Source: Lysinibacillus pakistanensis (GTDB lineage: Bacteria > Bacillota > Bacilli > Bacillales_A > Planococcaceae). From it: a stretch of 64,000 bases of DNA. The notes beneath the pieces are model-generated. The model saw nothing but the letters and a program-made list of their open reading frames with translations. It was not told the DNA's origin and searched no databases. Position numbers and translations under genes: made by a program. This document shows positions 25,633 to 35,227 of the stretch, in pieces (positions within the stretch are counted from its first letter, which is position 1; every line of letters begins with the position of its first letter). Location of the stretch: contig NZ_CP126101.1 of assembly GCF_030123245.1 (NCBI RefSeq), forward strand, positions 742,501 through 806,500, read 5' to 3'.

Positions 25633-27609
25633 TTATTTTACAGTGTTAATCACTTGTACGTAGTCTTTACTTATAAAAGCTGTTCCTGAATGAAGCTTAT
25701 CAGAAAGGACTTCATACCAGCCATTTGTAGCAGAGCTTGTAATGATAACAGGCATACCACTTCTTGCATAAGTGAATAGTGGGCTATTGCTTGTCGATGC
25801 ATCTGTACGAACATTTAAACCAGTAGTCGTTGTGATACCAACTATATATGGATTTTTGGCATCCTTAAAGCCTAAAGCCTTTTCAGCACGGTAATAATGA
25901 CCTGCAATTTTCGCTCCCCAGAATGGATCAGAAGCATATTTTACATTAAAGCCAACAGCCTTTGAACCAACGACTGCACCATTAGCATAGTTTCTTCCAG
26001 GAGACCCCCCTGGAGTAATGTAGTTTGGCTGAAGGAATTTTTCAACAAGCTCACTGATATTTGCAGCAACACTATCAAATTTTTTGTTTAGTGGGTTTGT
26101 ATCATATTCATATAAACCAAATAAATTATTTAAGTTTTGGGCGTTCTTACTCATACCATAAGCACTTTCATGCTGAGCAAGTGATAAAATAAGCAGCGCA
26201 TTAATTTGTGAAATCTCTTCTACCTCTTTTAATGTTTGCCCTAAGCCAATAAGCTTACTTTTCGTTGTAGCATCTTTATAGAGAGTAATCCCTGTGCTTT
26301 CCACTTCCGCTAGTTTGTTCATAATATACGCATCAAGTTCCTCTGCTGTATATTGTGTTTTAGCGCGAGCCGGTAAAAATTGATAGTAATTATAGGCCTC
26401 ACCCTTAGAGGAGCCATTTCCATTTGTGAAAAAGATACCATCCCAGCTATAGTATTTTTCGCCTGACTTCATAAAAGAAGGCGCTTTTCCGAAGACATAG
26501 CTAGATGAATACTTATTAGTTTTGTAATCGTAAAGCGTGTGCTTAATTTCACCATTTTCATTTGAATAGTAAGAACGACCTTTACTCATTGAAAATGGGA
26601 TTAATGTCACATCTGCGTGCTTTAAATAGCCTACTTGTCCTGCTAGTCGAACCTTCACCTGTGTAGCATCACTGCTAAGGTATTCCATTTCAGTATCCCC
26701 AGCAACCCCAATTTGATCCTTAATTGTTTCTGAGTTTAAGACAACATAATTATTTGTCACAACATAGCCAGAGGACATTTTCATAATTTTATTATTTTGA
26801 ACAATTACCTGCGTATTGTTTGTTATAGCCTTCTCGGCAGCATTAAAGGTAGTAAATTCTTGATTACCAACCAATGTGCCATTGGAGATTTCCTTCACAG
26901 CAAATTTAGAGGTATTTGATTCGCCTGGGCTTGGAGTACCACCGTTTGGATCACCATTGTTAGGGTCACCAGGGTTTGAATTTCCACCATCTTCTTTACC
27001 AGTATTTGCATCAGCAAGTGTCATTAATCGATGGATAAATGTAGCCGCTTGACCGATTGTTGCATTTTTTTCTGGCATAAAGTAACCATCTGATCCTCTA
27101 ATGATTTCTAATTGAGCACCAATAGCTACTGCCTGGCGATATTCTTTAATGATTGCTGCGTTATCCTTAAAGGTAATAGAAGAAGTACCTTTTGGAATTT
27201 CTAAAAAGTTTATTGCTCTTTCCAGCATTATCGCCATATGCTGTCTTGAAATAGCTGCATTCGGTTTAAATGAGCCATCTTTGTAGCCTGTAATAATTCC
27301 AGCCGTGGCAGCGAGCTGAATATCTGTCGCATACAAATATGTACTTGGGACATCAGTAAATACGATGTTGTTTGCTTCTTTAAGCTCCATAGACTTTGCT
27401 AAATAAGAAGCGAATTCGCCACGTGTTACATTGGCATTTGGACGGTAGCTTCCTTTGGCATCTAATACTAATGCATTTTTGGAAATTAAATAACGAAGAC
27501 CCGGTTCATGGGAATGCCCTGAAAGTTCATCGGCTGATGCTAGCTGTGGCTGCATAAAAAGCAAGCCAACTACAGTCATGAGCAATGCTATGATTGATAG
27601 TTTTTTCAT
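25633..27609 (-). CDS. SLH-anchored beta-N-acetylglucosaminidase
   Basis: This 658-residue exported enzyme has a signal peptide ending near ASADE. Three SLH domains follow (about 35-195; VTRGEFA, ISRQHMA and a degenerate TIGQAAT), then a Gly/Asn/Pro-rich linker (about 197-228). A middle region of about 200 residues precedes a glucosaminidase domain (about 440-590) with ALLILSLAQHESAYG (likely catalytic Glu) and NLNNLFGLYEYD. A C-terminal SH3-like domain (about 595-658, TTTGLNVRTDASTS) ends it. It resembles B. subtilis LytD-type enzymes that cut glycan strands during wall turnover. ATG at 27609 has AGGAGGG upstream. Confidence 0.9.
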   Translation of the reverse strand: MKKLSIIALLMTVVGLLFMQPQLASADELSGHSHEPGLRYLISKNALVLDAKGSYRPNANVTRGEFASYLAKSMELKEANNIVFTDVPSTYLYATDIQLAATAGIITGYKDGSFKPNAAISRQHMAIMLERAINFLEIPKGTSSITFKDNAAIIKEYRQAVAIGAQLEIIRGSDGYFMPEKNATIGQAATFIHRLMTLADANTGKEDGGNSNPGDPNNGDPNGGTPSPGESNTSKFAVKEISNGTLVGNQEFTTFNAAEKAITNNTQVIVQNNKIMKMSSGYVVTNNYVVLNSETIKDQIGVAGDTEMEYLSSDATQVKVRLAGQVGYLKHADVTLIPFSMSKGRSYYSNENGEIKHTLYDYKTNKYSSSYVFGKAPSFMKSGEKYYSWDGIFFTNGNGSSKGEAYNYYQFLPARAKTQYTAEELDAYIMNKLAEVESTGITLYKDATTKSKLIGLGQTLKEVEEISQINALLILSLAQHESAYGMSKNAQNLNNLFGLYEYDTNPLNKKFDSVAANISELVEKFLQPNYITPGGSPGRNYANGAVVGSKAVGFNVKYASDPFWGAKIAGHYYRAEKALGFKDAKNPYIVGITTTTGLNVRTDASTSNSPLFTYARSGMPVIITSSATNGWYEVLSDKLHSGTAFISKDYVQVINTVK

Positions 27610-27844
27610 ATTTTTACCCTCCTAAACTTCTACATCATTTTAACAAAGTTCTAGTGTCGCGATAAGGGTCAAATGTTAGAAAAATCGTAAAATGAGACTA
27701 TATAAACAGTTTTCTTTACAATTAAATGAAACTGGAAAATAGCATAAATGTTCCATAGCTATTTTGGCATATTTTTGATAATGTTATAGAAGTAAAATAT
27801 GTGAGGGGAGAGTGAGGGCTCTAAATTATTTGGGAGCGCAAAAA

Positions 27845-30115
27845 ATGAAAAGAATAGCAAAAAATTTACTAGTTTTAGTTGTGTTATTGTCAATGGTGAT
27901 GACCCCGTTAAATGCTTATGCATCTCAAACGGTCAAAAAGGATTATCCGCTCTCGAAAGGTGTGCAGTATAAACAATATACATACAGCAATACCTATACA
28001 AATTCCATTAATCATATTGCAATTAATGTAGGTGATCCAACAACAGAAGTACAATTAGGTATGCCTGCAGCAGTCAATGGAAAAGAATCGACAACAGCAA
28101 ATGCTAATCGTCTTTCACGTGAAGGCAATCGTGTAGTGGGGGCTATTAATGCAAGCTTTTTTAATATGTCTGAAGGCTACCCATTATTTTTATTAGCAAA
28201 AAATAATGTGATTTTAAATGGCGGGGCTGTGTCAAATGGCTCTGATCAATATATGAATGTACCTACTGCATTTGGGATGGCAGCAGATGGGCGCGGTGTT
28301 ATTGATTATTTTGACTTTGATGTCACGCTTTCTCATAACGGTACAAATTATGAAATGTCAGGTATGAATCGTGAACGAAATATCTATGAATCAATTATTT
28401 ATACGCCACAATTTTATAGTAAAACAACAGATACAAATGAATATGGTTTTGAAATCGTCGTAGATACGGGTGAACCAATTACTGAAAATAAATTTGGACA
28501 AACGTTAACTGGAAAGGTGACTAAAATTACACCTTACGGATCAAAGGAAAAGGTATCCATTCCTTCAACAGGATTCGTTGTATCTTTACAAGGTGGAGAT
28601 TGGCACAAGAAGCTAAGCCAAATAGCAATTGGAGATGAGCTGAGTGTTAACTTCTCTATTGATAAGCTTTGGCAGGATGCACAGTTTATCTTGGCAAGTG
28701 GCCCATATTTAGTAAAGGATAATAAGCCTTACATTATGATGAGCACATCTAGTAGTCGTGCAAAAGCAGTTGTACCTCGCACTGTAGTAGCAACAAGTAA
28801 TAATGGAAAAACAGTACACTTTATTACAGTTGATGGAGGTCAAAAGCATAGTAAAGGTATGAATTTGGTTCAACTTGCGAACTATTTAGTATCTCTTGGT
28901 GTAGATCAAGCGATCAACTTAGATGGTGGCGGCTCAACAACAATGGGTATTCGCAACTACGGTAGCAATAATGTAGTATTAGCAAACTTACCTTCTAATT
29001 CGGGTAATACACAGCGTCTTGTGTCCGCAACATTACAAGCTGTAAGTACGGCACCAACTGGCGAAGGAAAATATATAAAATATACGAATAGTACAAGCTA
29101 TGCAACTCTTTTAGCGGGTGCTTCGTCTAGTATAGCAGTGCAATATATTTTAGATGAAAACTATAATACACTACCATTAGACGGTCATGTATCGCTAACA
29201 TCTGAGAATAATACTTTAAAAGTTAACGGCTTGAACTATACTTCAACGACAGCTGGCAATGATCGTATTTTCATCAACCACGATGGCTCGCCTGTTGAAT
29301 CATTCCAAGTGAAGGTAGTAGATGCTGCAGCAACAATGAACGTTGCACCGAAATCAAAAACAGTGAGCGCTGGCGAAACTGTCAAATTTACTATGGATGC
29401 AAAGGATGACGAGGGTAAACCTCTAGTTTACAATGCATCACAGGTAAAATGGTCTGTAGAAGGAGATATCGGTACCATTACTAGTGATGGTAAGTTTACA
29501 GCTAAAAATCCAGGTGCTACTGGTAAGATAGTGGCTACGTTAGGAGCAAAAAGTGAAGCGGCTACGGTAACTGTAGCAAAAGCTGCTTTGTTTAAAGATA
29601 TTCCAAATAATTATGTGTACTATAAGGAAATCGAATATTTAACGAAGAATAAAATTATTACAGGGCAAGCAGATGGCACATTTAGACCGAATGATAAACT
29701 GACAAGAGCACATGCGGCAGTCATTATTAGCCGAGCACTTGGTTTAAATACGTCAAATATAAAAAATCCAGGATTGAAAGATATCCCTGCGAATCACGTA
29801 TACTATAAACAGATTGCAGCAGTTGTAGAGGCAGGTATTATGAGTGGAAAAGGTGACAATACCTTTGATCCAAATGGTACCTTGACTCGTGCACAAATGG
29901 CAAAAGTAGTAGCATTAGCTTATAAATTAAATGGGACAAGCAGCATTAACTTTAAAGATGTACCGAAGAATCATTGGGCTTACTCATATGTTCAACAATT
30001 AGCGGCAAATAAAATTACAACTGGCTATAACGATAATACGTACAAGCCAAATGAATCTATTAGTCGCGCTCACTTCGGTTTATTCCTATATAGAGCCATT
30101 CAGCCAGGGAAATAG
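27845..30115 (+). CDS. SLH-anchored phosphodiester glycosidase (NAGPA-domain) protein
   Basis: This 756-residue protein has a signal peptide ending near AYASQ. A NAGPA-type domain follows (about 55-390) with VGAINASFFNMSEGYP, LASGPYLVKD, TVDGGQ and INLDGGGSTTMG, which are signature stretches of phosphodiester glycosidases. These remove GlcNAc or related sugars linked through phosphodiesters, so wall polymers or teichoic acids are plausible substrates. A Big2-like beta domain comes next (about 405-580), then three SLH domains (about 585-752; LTRAHAA, LTRAQMA, ISRAHFG). ATG at 27845 has GGGAG at good distance; the earlier GTG start lacks one. It lies just ahead of the csaB operon. Confidence 0.88.
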   Translation: MKRIAKNLLVLVVLLSMVMTPLNAYASQTVKKDYPLSKGVQYKQYTYSNTYTNSINHIAINVGDPTTEVQLGMPAAVNGKESTTANANRLSREGNRVVGAINASFFNMSEGYPLFLLAKNNVILNGGAVSNGSDQYMNVPTAFGMAADGRGVIDYFDFDVTLSHNGTNYEMSGMNRERNIYESIIYTPQFYSKTTDTNEYGFEIVVDTGEPITENKFGQTLTGKVTKITPYGSKEKVSIPSTGFVVSLQGGDWHKKLSQIAIGDELSVNFSIDKLWQDAQFILASGPYLVKDNKPYIMMSTSSSRAKAVVPRTVVATSNNGKTVHFITVDGGQKHSKGMNLVQLANYLVSLGVDQAINLDGGGSTTMGIRNYGSNNVVLANLPSNSGNTQRLVSATLQAVSTAPTGEGKYIKYTNSTSYATLLAGASSSIAVQYILDENYNTLPLDGHVSLTSENNTLKVNGLNYTSTTAGNDRIFINHDGSPVESFQVKVVDAAATMNVAPKSKTVSAGETVKFTMDAKDDEGKPLVYNASQVKWSVEGDIGTITSDGKFTAKNPGATGKIVATLGAKSEAATVTVAKAALFKDIPNNYVYYKEIEYLTKNKIITGQADGTFRPNDKLTRAHAAVIISRALGLNTSNIKNPGLKDIPANHVYYKQIAAVVEAGIMSGKGDNTFDPNGTLTRAQMAKVVALAYKLNGTSSINFKDVPKNHWAYSYVQQLAANKITTGYNDNTYKPNESISRAHFGLFLYRAIQPGK

Positions 30116-30140
30116 TCTTTAAAGAAGAGCATTGTATGTA

Positions 30141-30185
30141 AAAAATAGCAAACTAGTCACTATATCTAGTTTGCTATTTTTGTTT
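30141..30185 (+). terminator. Strong terminator before csaB
   Basis: A 16-bp perfect stem (AAAAATAGCAAACTAG with its complement) is followed by TGTTT. The A-tract also makes it usable on the minus strand. Confidence 0.88.
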
Positions 30186-30304
30186 ATAAAGACTAGTAGA
30201 TTCTTCACCTGCATATTAACCTCACATTAAAGGGATGAATCAACTAGTATAAAGCTCCTCTTTTTTTTACTATTTTTAAAAAGAACGATGATGAACAATT
30301 GTGG

Positions 30305-30310
30305 TATAAT
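30305..30310 (+). promoter_or_regulatory. Candidate -10 box of the csaB operon
   Basis: TATAAT lies 33 bases before the csaB ATG. No clear -35 hexamer was found. Confidence 0.35.
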
Positions 30311-30342
30311 CTCAGTATTAAAAAGTAAAAGGATGTTTTTTA

Positions 30343-31488
30343 ATGAAAATAGGCATTGTGGGGAATTACGGCAATGATAATAATGGTGATGAATCAATAT
30401 TATACGGCATTCTTCAACAAGTAAAACAAACATTTTCGGTAACTAGTGATGACATTACCGTTTTTAGTAATAACACACAACAAACATCCGAGCGTTATGG
30501 GGTACATAGCTATCCATTGTATTACAGAAAGAGTAACTTATTTAAAACGTTTATCCATACTTATAAAAATAATAAACCATACGTATCAAAATTTGACCTC
30601 CTCATCATTGGTGGAGGTGGTATTTTAATGGATTTCTATAAACGTGAGGCTCACCTGTATGGAGCATATGCAATGATGGCCAAACAAAGTAATATTCCCT
30701 ACATTATTTACGGATGTGGTGCTGGACCGCTGGATACATTTTCTGGAAAGATTAGCATACGGGCTATGTGTCGTTATGCAGCAAGTATTTCTGTAAGGGA
30801 TCCTCAGTCTAAAAAGCTATTGCATAGTATTGGCGTAAAAAAGCCGATAGAAATTATTGGTGATCCTGCCTTTACATTGAAAGGGGATCGCCATAATTAC
30901 GCTGAAAAACCGGTTAAAATAGGGGTGTCAGCGGTTCCTTACTATAATGCAAATTATTGGCCAGAAGGAAATGTTGAAAAATACGATGCATACGTGACAA
31001 GCATGGCAAAAAATTTAGATCATGTAATTTCTGAGCACAATATCCAAATTACTTTTTTTGCTACGAAGTTTCCGCAGGACGTTACTGTGACTAAGGATAT
31101 TCAGAAAAAAATGCAGCAACGTGCATATACAGAAATTATTGAGGAAAATTTGGTGCCAGAGCGATTACTTGAAGTAACTGAGGAGCAGGATATTGTTATT
31201 GGTACACGTTTGCATTCCCTAATTTTGGCAACGAATTCGGAAACACCAATTATCGCAATATCCTACCATACAAAAGTTCAGGATTTTATGTCCTTTGTGG
31301 GCGCATCAGATCGTTGCTTACAAATGCAGGATTTAGAGGATGATGAGAAGGCCCTATCCACATTGGTTGGCAAACTAAGTAGCGATTGGAAGCAGTCAAT
31401 TGCAGAGACGAAACAAATTGCTACACAAATTCATAAAGAGGCCATGCATGGTCAGGAATTAATGAAAAAGGCAGTGACACGTCTATGA
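30343..31488 (+). CDS. csaB: Polysaccharide pyruvyl transferase CsaB
   Basis: This 381-residue protein of the pyruvyl-transferase family has N-terminal IGIVGNYGNDNNGDESI, a Gly-rich LLIIGGGGILMD, YIIYGCGAGPL, SVRDPQS and IIGDPAF. The C-terminal part has VIGTRLHSLILA and PIIAISYHTKVQ. CsaB adds a ketal-linked pyruvate to the secondary cell-wall polymer, which is the ligand of SLH domains. That fits the many SLH proteins in this window. It has AAAAGGATG upstream and is first of an operon in which the next ATG overlaps its stop. The assignment as CsaB rather than another pyruvyl transferase rests on family plus context. Confidence 0.88.
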   Translation: MKIGIVGNYGNDNNGDESILYGILQQVKQTFSVTSDDITVFSNNTQQTSERYGVHSYPLYYRKSNLFKTFIHTYKNNKPYVSKFDLLIIGGGGILMDFYKREAHLYGAYAMMAKQSNIPYIIYGCGAGPLDTFSGKISIRAMCRYAASISVRDPQSKKLLHSIGVKKPIEIIGDPAFTLKGDRHNYAEKPVKIGVSAVPYYNANYWPEGNVEKYDAYVTSMAKNLDHVISEHNIQITFFATKFPQDVTVTKDIQKKMQQRAYTEIIEENLVPERLLEVTEEQDIVIGTRLHSLILATNSETPIIAISYHTKVQDFMSFVGASDRCLQMQDLEDDEKALSTLVGKLSSDWKQSIAETKQIATQIHKEAMHGQELMKKAVTRL

Positions 31489-32585
31489 AAAAAATACTCG
31501 TCATTAGTAATATGTATCCAACATCTGATCATTTATCATTCGGTATTTTTGTGAAAAACCAAGTCACAGCACTTGAAAAAGCAGGGCTAGATGTAGAAAT
31601 ATCTGTGAATACTAACCCAGCAACAGGCAAGAAAAACACTATTATGAAATATGCAAAATGGGGTTTTTCAACATTGATGAAGGGCTTTAAATATAGAAAA
31701 TCCATTGATGTTACACACGCCCATTATGTGTTCCCTTCTGGTATGCTGTCTTTACTTTTGAAGAAAATGTTTGGTATACCGTTTATTGTCACAGCCCATG
31801 GTGGCGATATAGAACGTATGGCTAAAAAGAATGCAAGAATTCGCAATTGGACAGCAAGTATTTTGCGTGAAAGTGAGCACGTTATCGCAGTGGGTCCTGT
31901 CCTAGCACAACAAATAGAACAAGATTTTGGCATTGAACAGAATAAAATTTCTGTTGTTAGCATGGGGGTTAATCGAGAGGTATTCACCAAAGAAAGCCAA
32001 GCTGCTATGCGTACAGAATTACAATTAGCTGCTGAGCCCTTCCGATTTTTATTTGTTGGAAATGTAATTAAACAAAAAGGTGTGGAAGAGCTATTACAGG
32101 CTTTCCAAATGCTTAAAACAAAGGTATCACGTCCTGTAGAGTTAACGATTGTAGGCTCTAGAAGAGACCAGACATTTTACCAATCCCTGCAACCATTAAT
32201 TAGTGAGGACGTCAAATTTGTAGATCCACTAAAACAACAAGAACTAGTGAAGTGGTTCCAAGCAAGTGATGTCTTTGTATTACCATCCCATTTAGAAGGA
32301 TTTGGTTTAGTGGCTTTAGAGGCATTAGCAACAGATACACCTGTTATTGCATCAAATGTAGGTGGCCTTGTCTCTTTGCTTGGGGAAGGCGCAGGGCATT
32401 TAGTGGAGCCCGAAAATGCTATGGTTTTATCTGAGGAGATGCTGCGTGCCGTGAACACGCCAAAAGAACAATATATGAATCGTGAAGCAGTCGAGAAAGT
32501 TTTAGACATTCACGATGAAAAAAATATAACAGCTCGCTGTATAGCGATTTATAAGTCGGCCATTGAAGGTGGGGATGACTTATGA
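31485..32585 (+). CDS. GT4-family glycosyltransferase
   Basis: This 366-residue protein has the two-domain GT-B fold. N-terminal features are ILVISNMYPTSDHLSFG and TAHGGDI; C-terminal features are FLFVGNVIKQKGVEELLQAF, DVFVLPSHLEGFGLVALEALA and a PVIASNVGG box. The E-x7-E-type motif (EGFGLVALE) marks retaining family GT4 enzymes, which use nucleotide sugars. It overlaps csaB (ATGA) and is itself overlapped by the flippase gene. The likely product is a lipid-linked repeat unit of the wall polymer. The sugar cannot be told from sequence. Confidence 0.88.
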   Translation: MKKILVISNMYPTSDHLSFGIFVKNQVTALEKAGLDVEISVNTNPATGKKNTIMKYAKWGFSTLMKGFKYRKSIDVTHAHYVFPSGMLSLLLKKMFGIPFIVTAHGGDIERMAKKNARIRNWTASILRESEHVIAVGPVLAQQIEQDFGIEQNKISVVSMGVNREVFTKESQAAMRTELQLAAEPFRFLFVGNVIKQKGVEELLQAFQMLKTKVSRPVELTIVGSRRDQTFYQSLQPLISEDVKFVDPLKQQELVKWFQASDVFVLPSHLEGFGLVALEALATDTPVIASNVGGLVSLLGEGAGHLVEPENAMVLSEEMLRAVNTPKEQYMNREAVEKVLDIHDEKNITARCIAIYKSAIEGGDDL

Positions 32586-34123
32586 ATAATTTCTTAAAAA
32601 TAATCGGGGCAGTTACGATTATTAATATTGTATCTCGTGTTTTTGGATTCTTACGCGAAGTAATTATTGGTTATCAATATGGCAGTAGCCATATTGCTGA
32701 TAGTATTTTTACAGCTTATACAATTCCAAATTTTTTATATCTAGTCGTAGGTGGTGCATTTACTACTGCTGTTATCACTATTTATAATCGGGAAACAACG
32801 GACCGTGCCCTATTTGTTAAACAGTCCTTTACAATTGTATTGTTAACTGTCTCCATAATGACCATTGTAATGTTAGCATTTACTAATCCGATTATGGACA
32901 TGTTTAATCAAGCTAAAGACGAAGATGGGAAATTAAGTCAAAGTGATTTAGAGTTAGCTAAAAATCTGTATTATTGGATGATGCCTTCGTCAATCTTACT
33001 CGTATTATCCTCATGGTATAGTGGGTTGCTAAACGCAAATCACAAATTCCATTTGTCTAGTTTTGCCATTTTAATTTATAATGCAGTTTTTTTATTAATT
33101 GCTGTAGTTTTATCTAATATTGAAGCTATCGATGCAGTGGGATATGGGATTAGTGCATTAGTAAGTGCGATAATAATGATATACTTCTTAATTGTCGGTT
33201 ATCGTAAAATGGGTTCATATAAGGTTGGTTTTTCATTTGAACGTAATATGGCATCAAAGCAATTGTGGGTAATAATTTTACCGATGATGCTCGGTGGCGC
33301 TACAATTCAACTTTATGCATTATTACAGCGTGTTTTTGCAGGGATGTTATCTGAAGGGGCAGTAGCTGCTGTAAACTATGCTTCAAGACTTATGCAATTC
33401 CCGCAAGCAATTTTAATTACAGCTGTAACGACTGTTATCTTTCCAATTTTGAGTAAAAAAGAGGCAGAGAATGACCATGCTTCTATTAAAAGCTTATACT
33501 CCAAAGGTTTACATTATCTATTGTTGTTGCTTTATCCTGTAACAATCTACTCATATTTTTACGCAGAGAATCTTATACAGGTTGTTTATCAGCGTGGTAA
33601 TTTTGATGAAGTTTCAACTGCAATTACTACACCAGTAATGGCAATCTTCTGTTTATCGATGTATTTTTTAGCTGCAAACATGTATATAACGCGCTTTTAT
33701 TATGCAAAGGGTGACTCAATAGCACCGGTTATCTTCAGCTTAATAAATGTATTCGTTGTTAACATTGCCGTTATTATGCTGCTTGTCGATAAATATGGAG
33801 CAGAGGCAATTGCATGGGGTACTTTAGTGAGTTCAGTAACAAACTTTATTATGCTGATTGTTTATGCAGCCTATAAGTATGATTTGAAAATGGGTATTTT
33901 TAGCAAAGAGCTTCAATTTTTCAGAGCAGTTCCGCCAATGATCATTATCACAATTGTTTTGTATTTTTCAAGTAAGTTTTTAATATTTGACAACAGATAT
34001 ATAACGTTCATTGCAAGCCTAGTTATTTTTAGCGCAGTTGTTGTAGGCTCTTATTTATTATTTGGAGTGAAGGAAGTCAAAGAATTTAGTGATAAATTAA
34101 AAAGAAAATTTTTAAAGCAATAA
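32582..34123 (+). CDS. MurJ/MviN-like lipid-linked oligosaccharide flippase
   Basis: This 513-residue integral membrane protein has about 14 transmembrane helices and the MVF N-terminus NIVSRVFGFLREVIIGYQYG. Family members flip lipid II or other undecaprenyl-linked units. The csaB-GT4-flippase operon suggests it moves secondary-polymer units rather than lipid II, though a MurJ role cannot be excluded. It starts within the end of the glycosyltransferase gene (ATGA overlap), so it is translationally coupled. A strong terminator follows at 34128. Confidence 0.85.
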   Translation: MNNFLKIIGAVTIINIVSRVFGFLREVIIGYQYGSSHIADSIFTAYTIPNFLYLVVGGAFTTAVITIYNRETTDRALFVKQSFTIVLLTVSIMTIVMLAFTNPIMDMFNQAKDEDGKLSQSDLELAKNLYYWMMPSSILLVLSSWYSGLLNANHKFHLSSFAILIYNAVFLLIAVVLSNIEAIDAVGYGISALVSAIIMIYFLIVGYRKMGSYKVGFSFERNMASKQLWVIILPMMLGGATIQLYALLQRVFAGMLSEGAVAAVNYASRLMQFPQAILITAVTTVIFPILSKKEAENDHASIKSLYSKGLHYLLLLLYPVTIYSYFYAENLIQVVYQRGNFDEVSTAITTPVMAIFCLSMYFLAANMYITRFYYAKGDSIAPVIFSLINVFVVNIAVIMLLVDKYGAEAIAWGTLVSSVTNFIMLIVYAAYKYDLKMGIFSKELQFFRAVPPMIIITIVLYFSSKFLIFDNRYITFIASLVIFSAVVVGSYLLFGVKEVKEFSDKLKRKFLKQ

Positions 34124-34127
34124 AGTA

Positions 34128-34166
34128 ATGGGTATCCGAGAATTCATTTAGGATACCCATTTTTGT
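34128..34166 (+). terminator. Terminator of the csaB operon
   Basis: ATGGGTATCC and GGATACCCAT form a perfect 10-bp stem followed by TTTTTG. Confidence 0.9.
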
Positions 34167-34279
34167 TTCGATCTTTATTAAAAACCTTATCCTCTATATT
34201 TGTTAATCAGTGTTCTAAAAAATTGTCATATTCATAATGTTTTATAGTAAAAAAATAGGGTCTGTATTATAATTAATTT

Positions 34280-34500
34280 TATCTCCATTCAGCAGAAGAC
34301 ACCCACCTCTTCAGGTGGTGAGATGAATGCGGTTTTGTTTCCTTTTCAGTGGATGACCAAACACCTACTGAATGAAGATAAAGCCTCCGGCGGATGTCAC
34401 GGATTTTCAAAGGAATGAATTGTGCGCGCACAATTCAAAATCCGGACGCAATTACGCCAAGGCGAAATTGATCCAGTGTCACGGATATTTTGCGAACATT
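34280..34500 (-). repeat. Stacked palindromes, possible IS200/IS605-type end remnant
   Basis: A gene-free stretch. A 16-bp imperfect inverted repeat (34280-34295 with 34365-34380) encloses the hairpin CCACCT-CTTC-AGGTGG and, on the minus strand, a CGCATTCATCTCACC run of the type often seen at TnpB-element right ends. Next come a perfect 20-bp palindrome centred near 34427 (GAATTGTGCG and its complement) and a second pair, CAATTACGCC/GGCGAAATTG. A TGTCACGGAT motif occurs twice (34395, 34478). No transposase frame is present. The IS605 link is from memory of typical ends, not proven. Confidence 0.4.
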
Positions 34501-34584
34501 CAAAGAAGTTTGTATTTAAAATAGGGCATATATGTAATATTGCTCAAAGAATATATCTATACAAATAAAGATAAGGTGGAAAGC

Positions 34585-35184
34585 ATGGCAAGAGGTAGAA
34601 AGATTAATTCGAATGGTGAACGGAGTAAACAATTATTGCTTGAAAAAGCGATGGAGCTATTTTCTATGAAAGGTTATCATGAGACAAAAATAAGTGATAT
34701 TGTAAAAGCAGCGAATGTCACACAGCCTACTTTTTATTTATATTTTGAAAGTAAGGATTCTCTCTATAACGATCTGAATAGAAGATTTTTGTATGAATTT
34801 GATCAAATCATGAATAAATCATCAGAGCAAGTTGAAAAGGGATTCGCAGGCTTTATAAGAGCATTAGAACAAAAAATAACGCTGCTCTTCATCTACATAA
34901 TCGAAAATCCAACTTTAACGAAAATAGGCTTTTTAGAATCGACCCAGTCACATTTAGTTAAATCTCAACTTTCAGAGCATTTTCTTCATCTTATAAATCT
35001 ACATGATTGTATGCATATATTACAATCTTATAGAGTTGATAGTCTAATAATGGTAGATAGTTTTGTGGGGTCTTTAGAGCGGTTAATAGTCACCCATTTG
35101 TTTGAACAAAAAAAACAGCCAGTTGATTTAGCAAAAGATGTGATTCATTTATATTTTTTGAGAGATTATTCTGGAAATACATAA
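34585..35184 (+). CDS. TetR/AcrR-family transcriptional regulator
   Basis: This 199-residue protein has a basic N-terminus (MARGRKINSNGERSK). A TetR helix-turn-helix follows (about 12-58): LLEKAMELFSMKGYHETKISDIVKAANVTQPTFYLYFESKDSLY. An all-helical ligand domain ends it. ATG at 34585 has AAGGTGG upstream and gives the usual start; the longer frame adds 15 unlikely residues. It stands alone between two terminators and converges on the S41 protease gene. The target is not evident; a transporter outside the operon is possible. Confidence 0.9.
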   Translation: MARGRKINSNGERSKQLLLEKAMELFSMKGYHETKISDIVKAANVTQPTFYLYFESKDSLYNDLNRRFLYEFDQIMNKSSEQVEKGFAGFIRALEQKITLLFIYIIENPTLTKIGFLESTQSHLVKSQLSEHFLHLINLHDCMHILQSYRVDSLIMVDSFVGSLERLIVTHLFEQKKQPVDLAKDVIHLYFLRDYSGNT

Positions 35185-35227
35185 AAAAATTCGCCTCATC
35201 TATAAAAAGAGATGAGGCGGATTTTTT
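35183..35227. terminator. Bidirectional terminator between TetR gene and protease gene
   Basis: TTCGCCTCATCT pairs with AGATGAGGCGGA with near-perfect complementarity. A runs lie before it and T runs after it, so it can stop transcription from both convergent genes. Confidence 0.88.
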
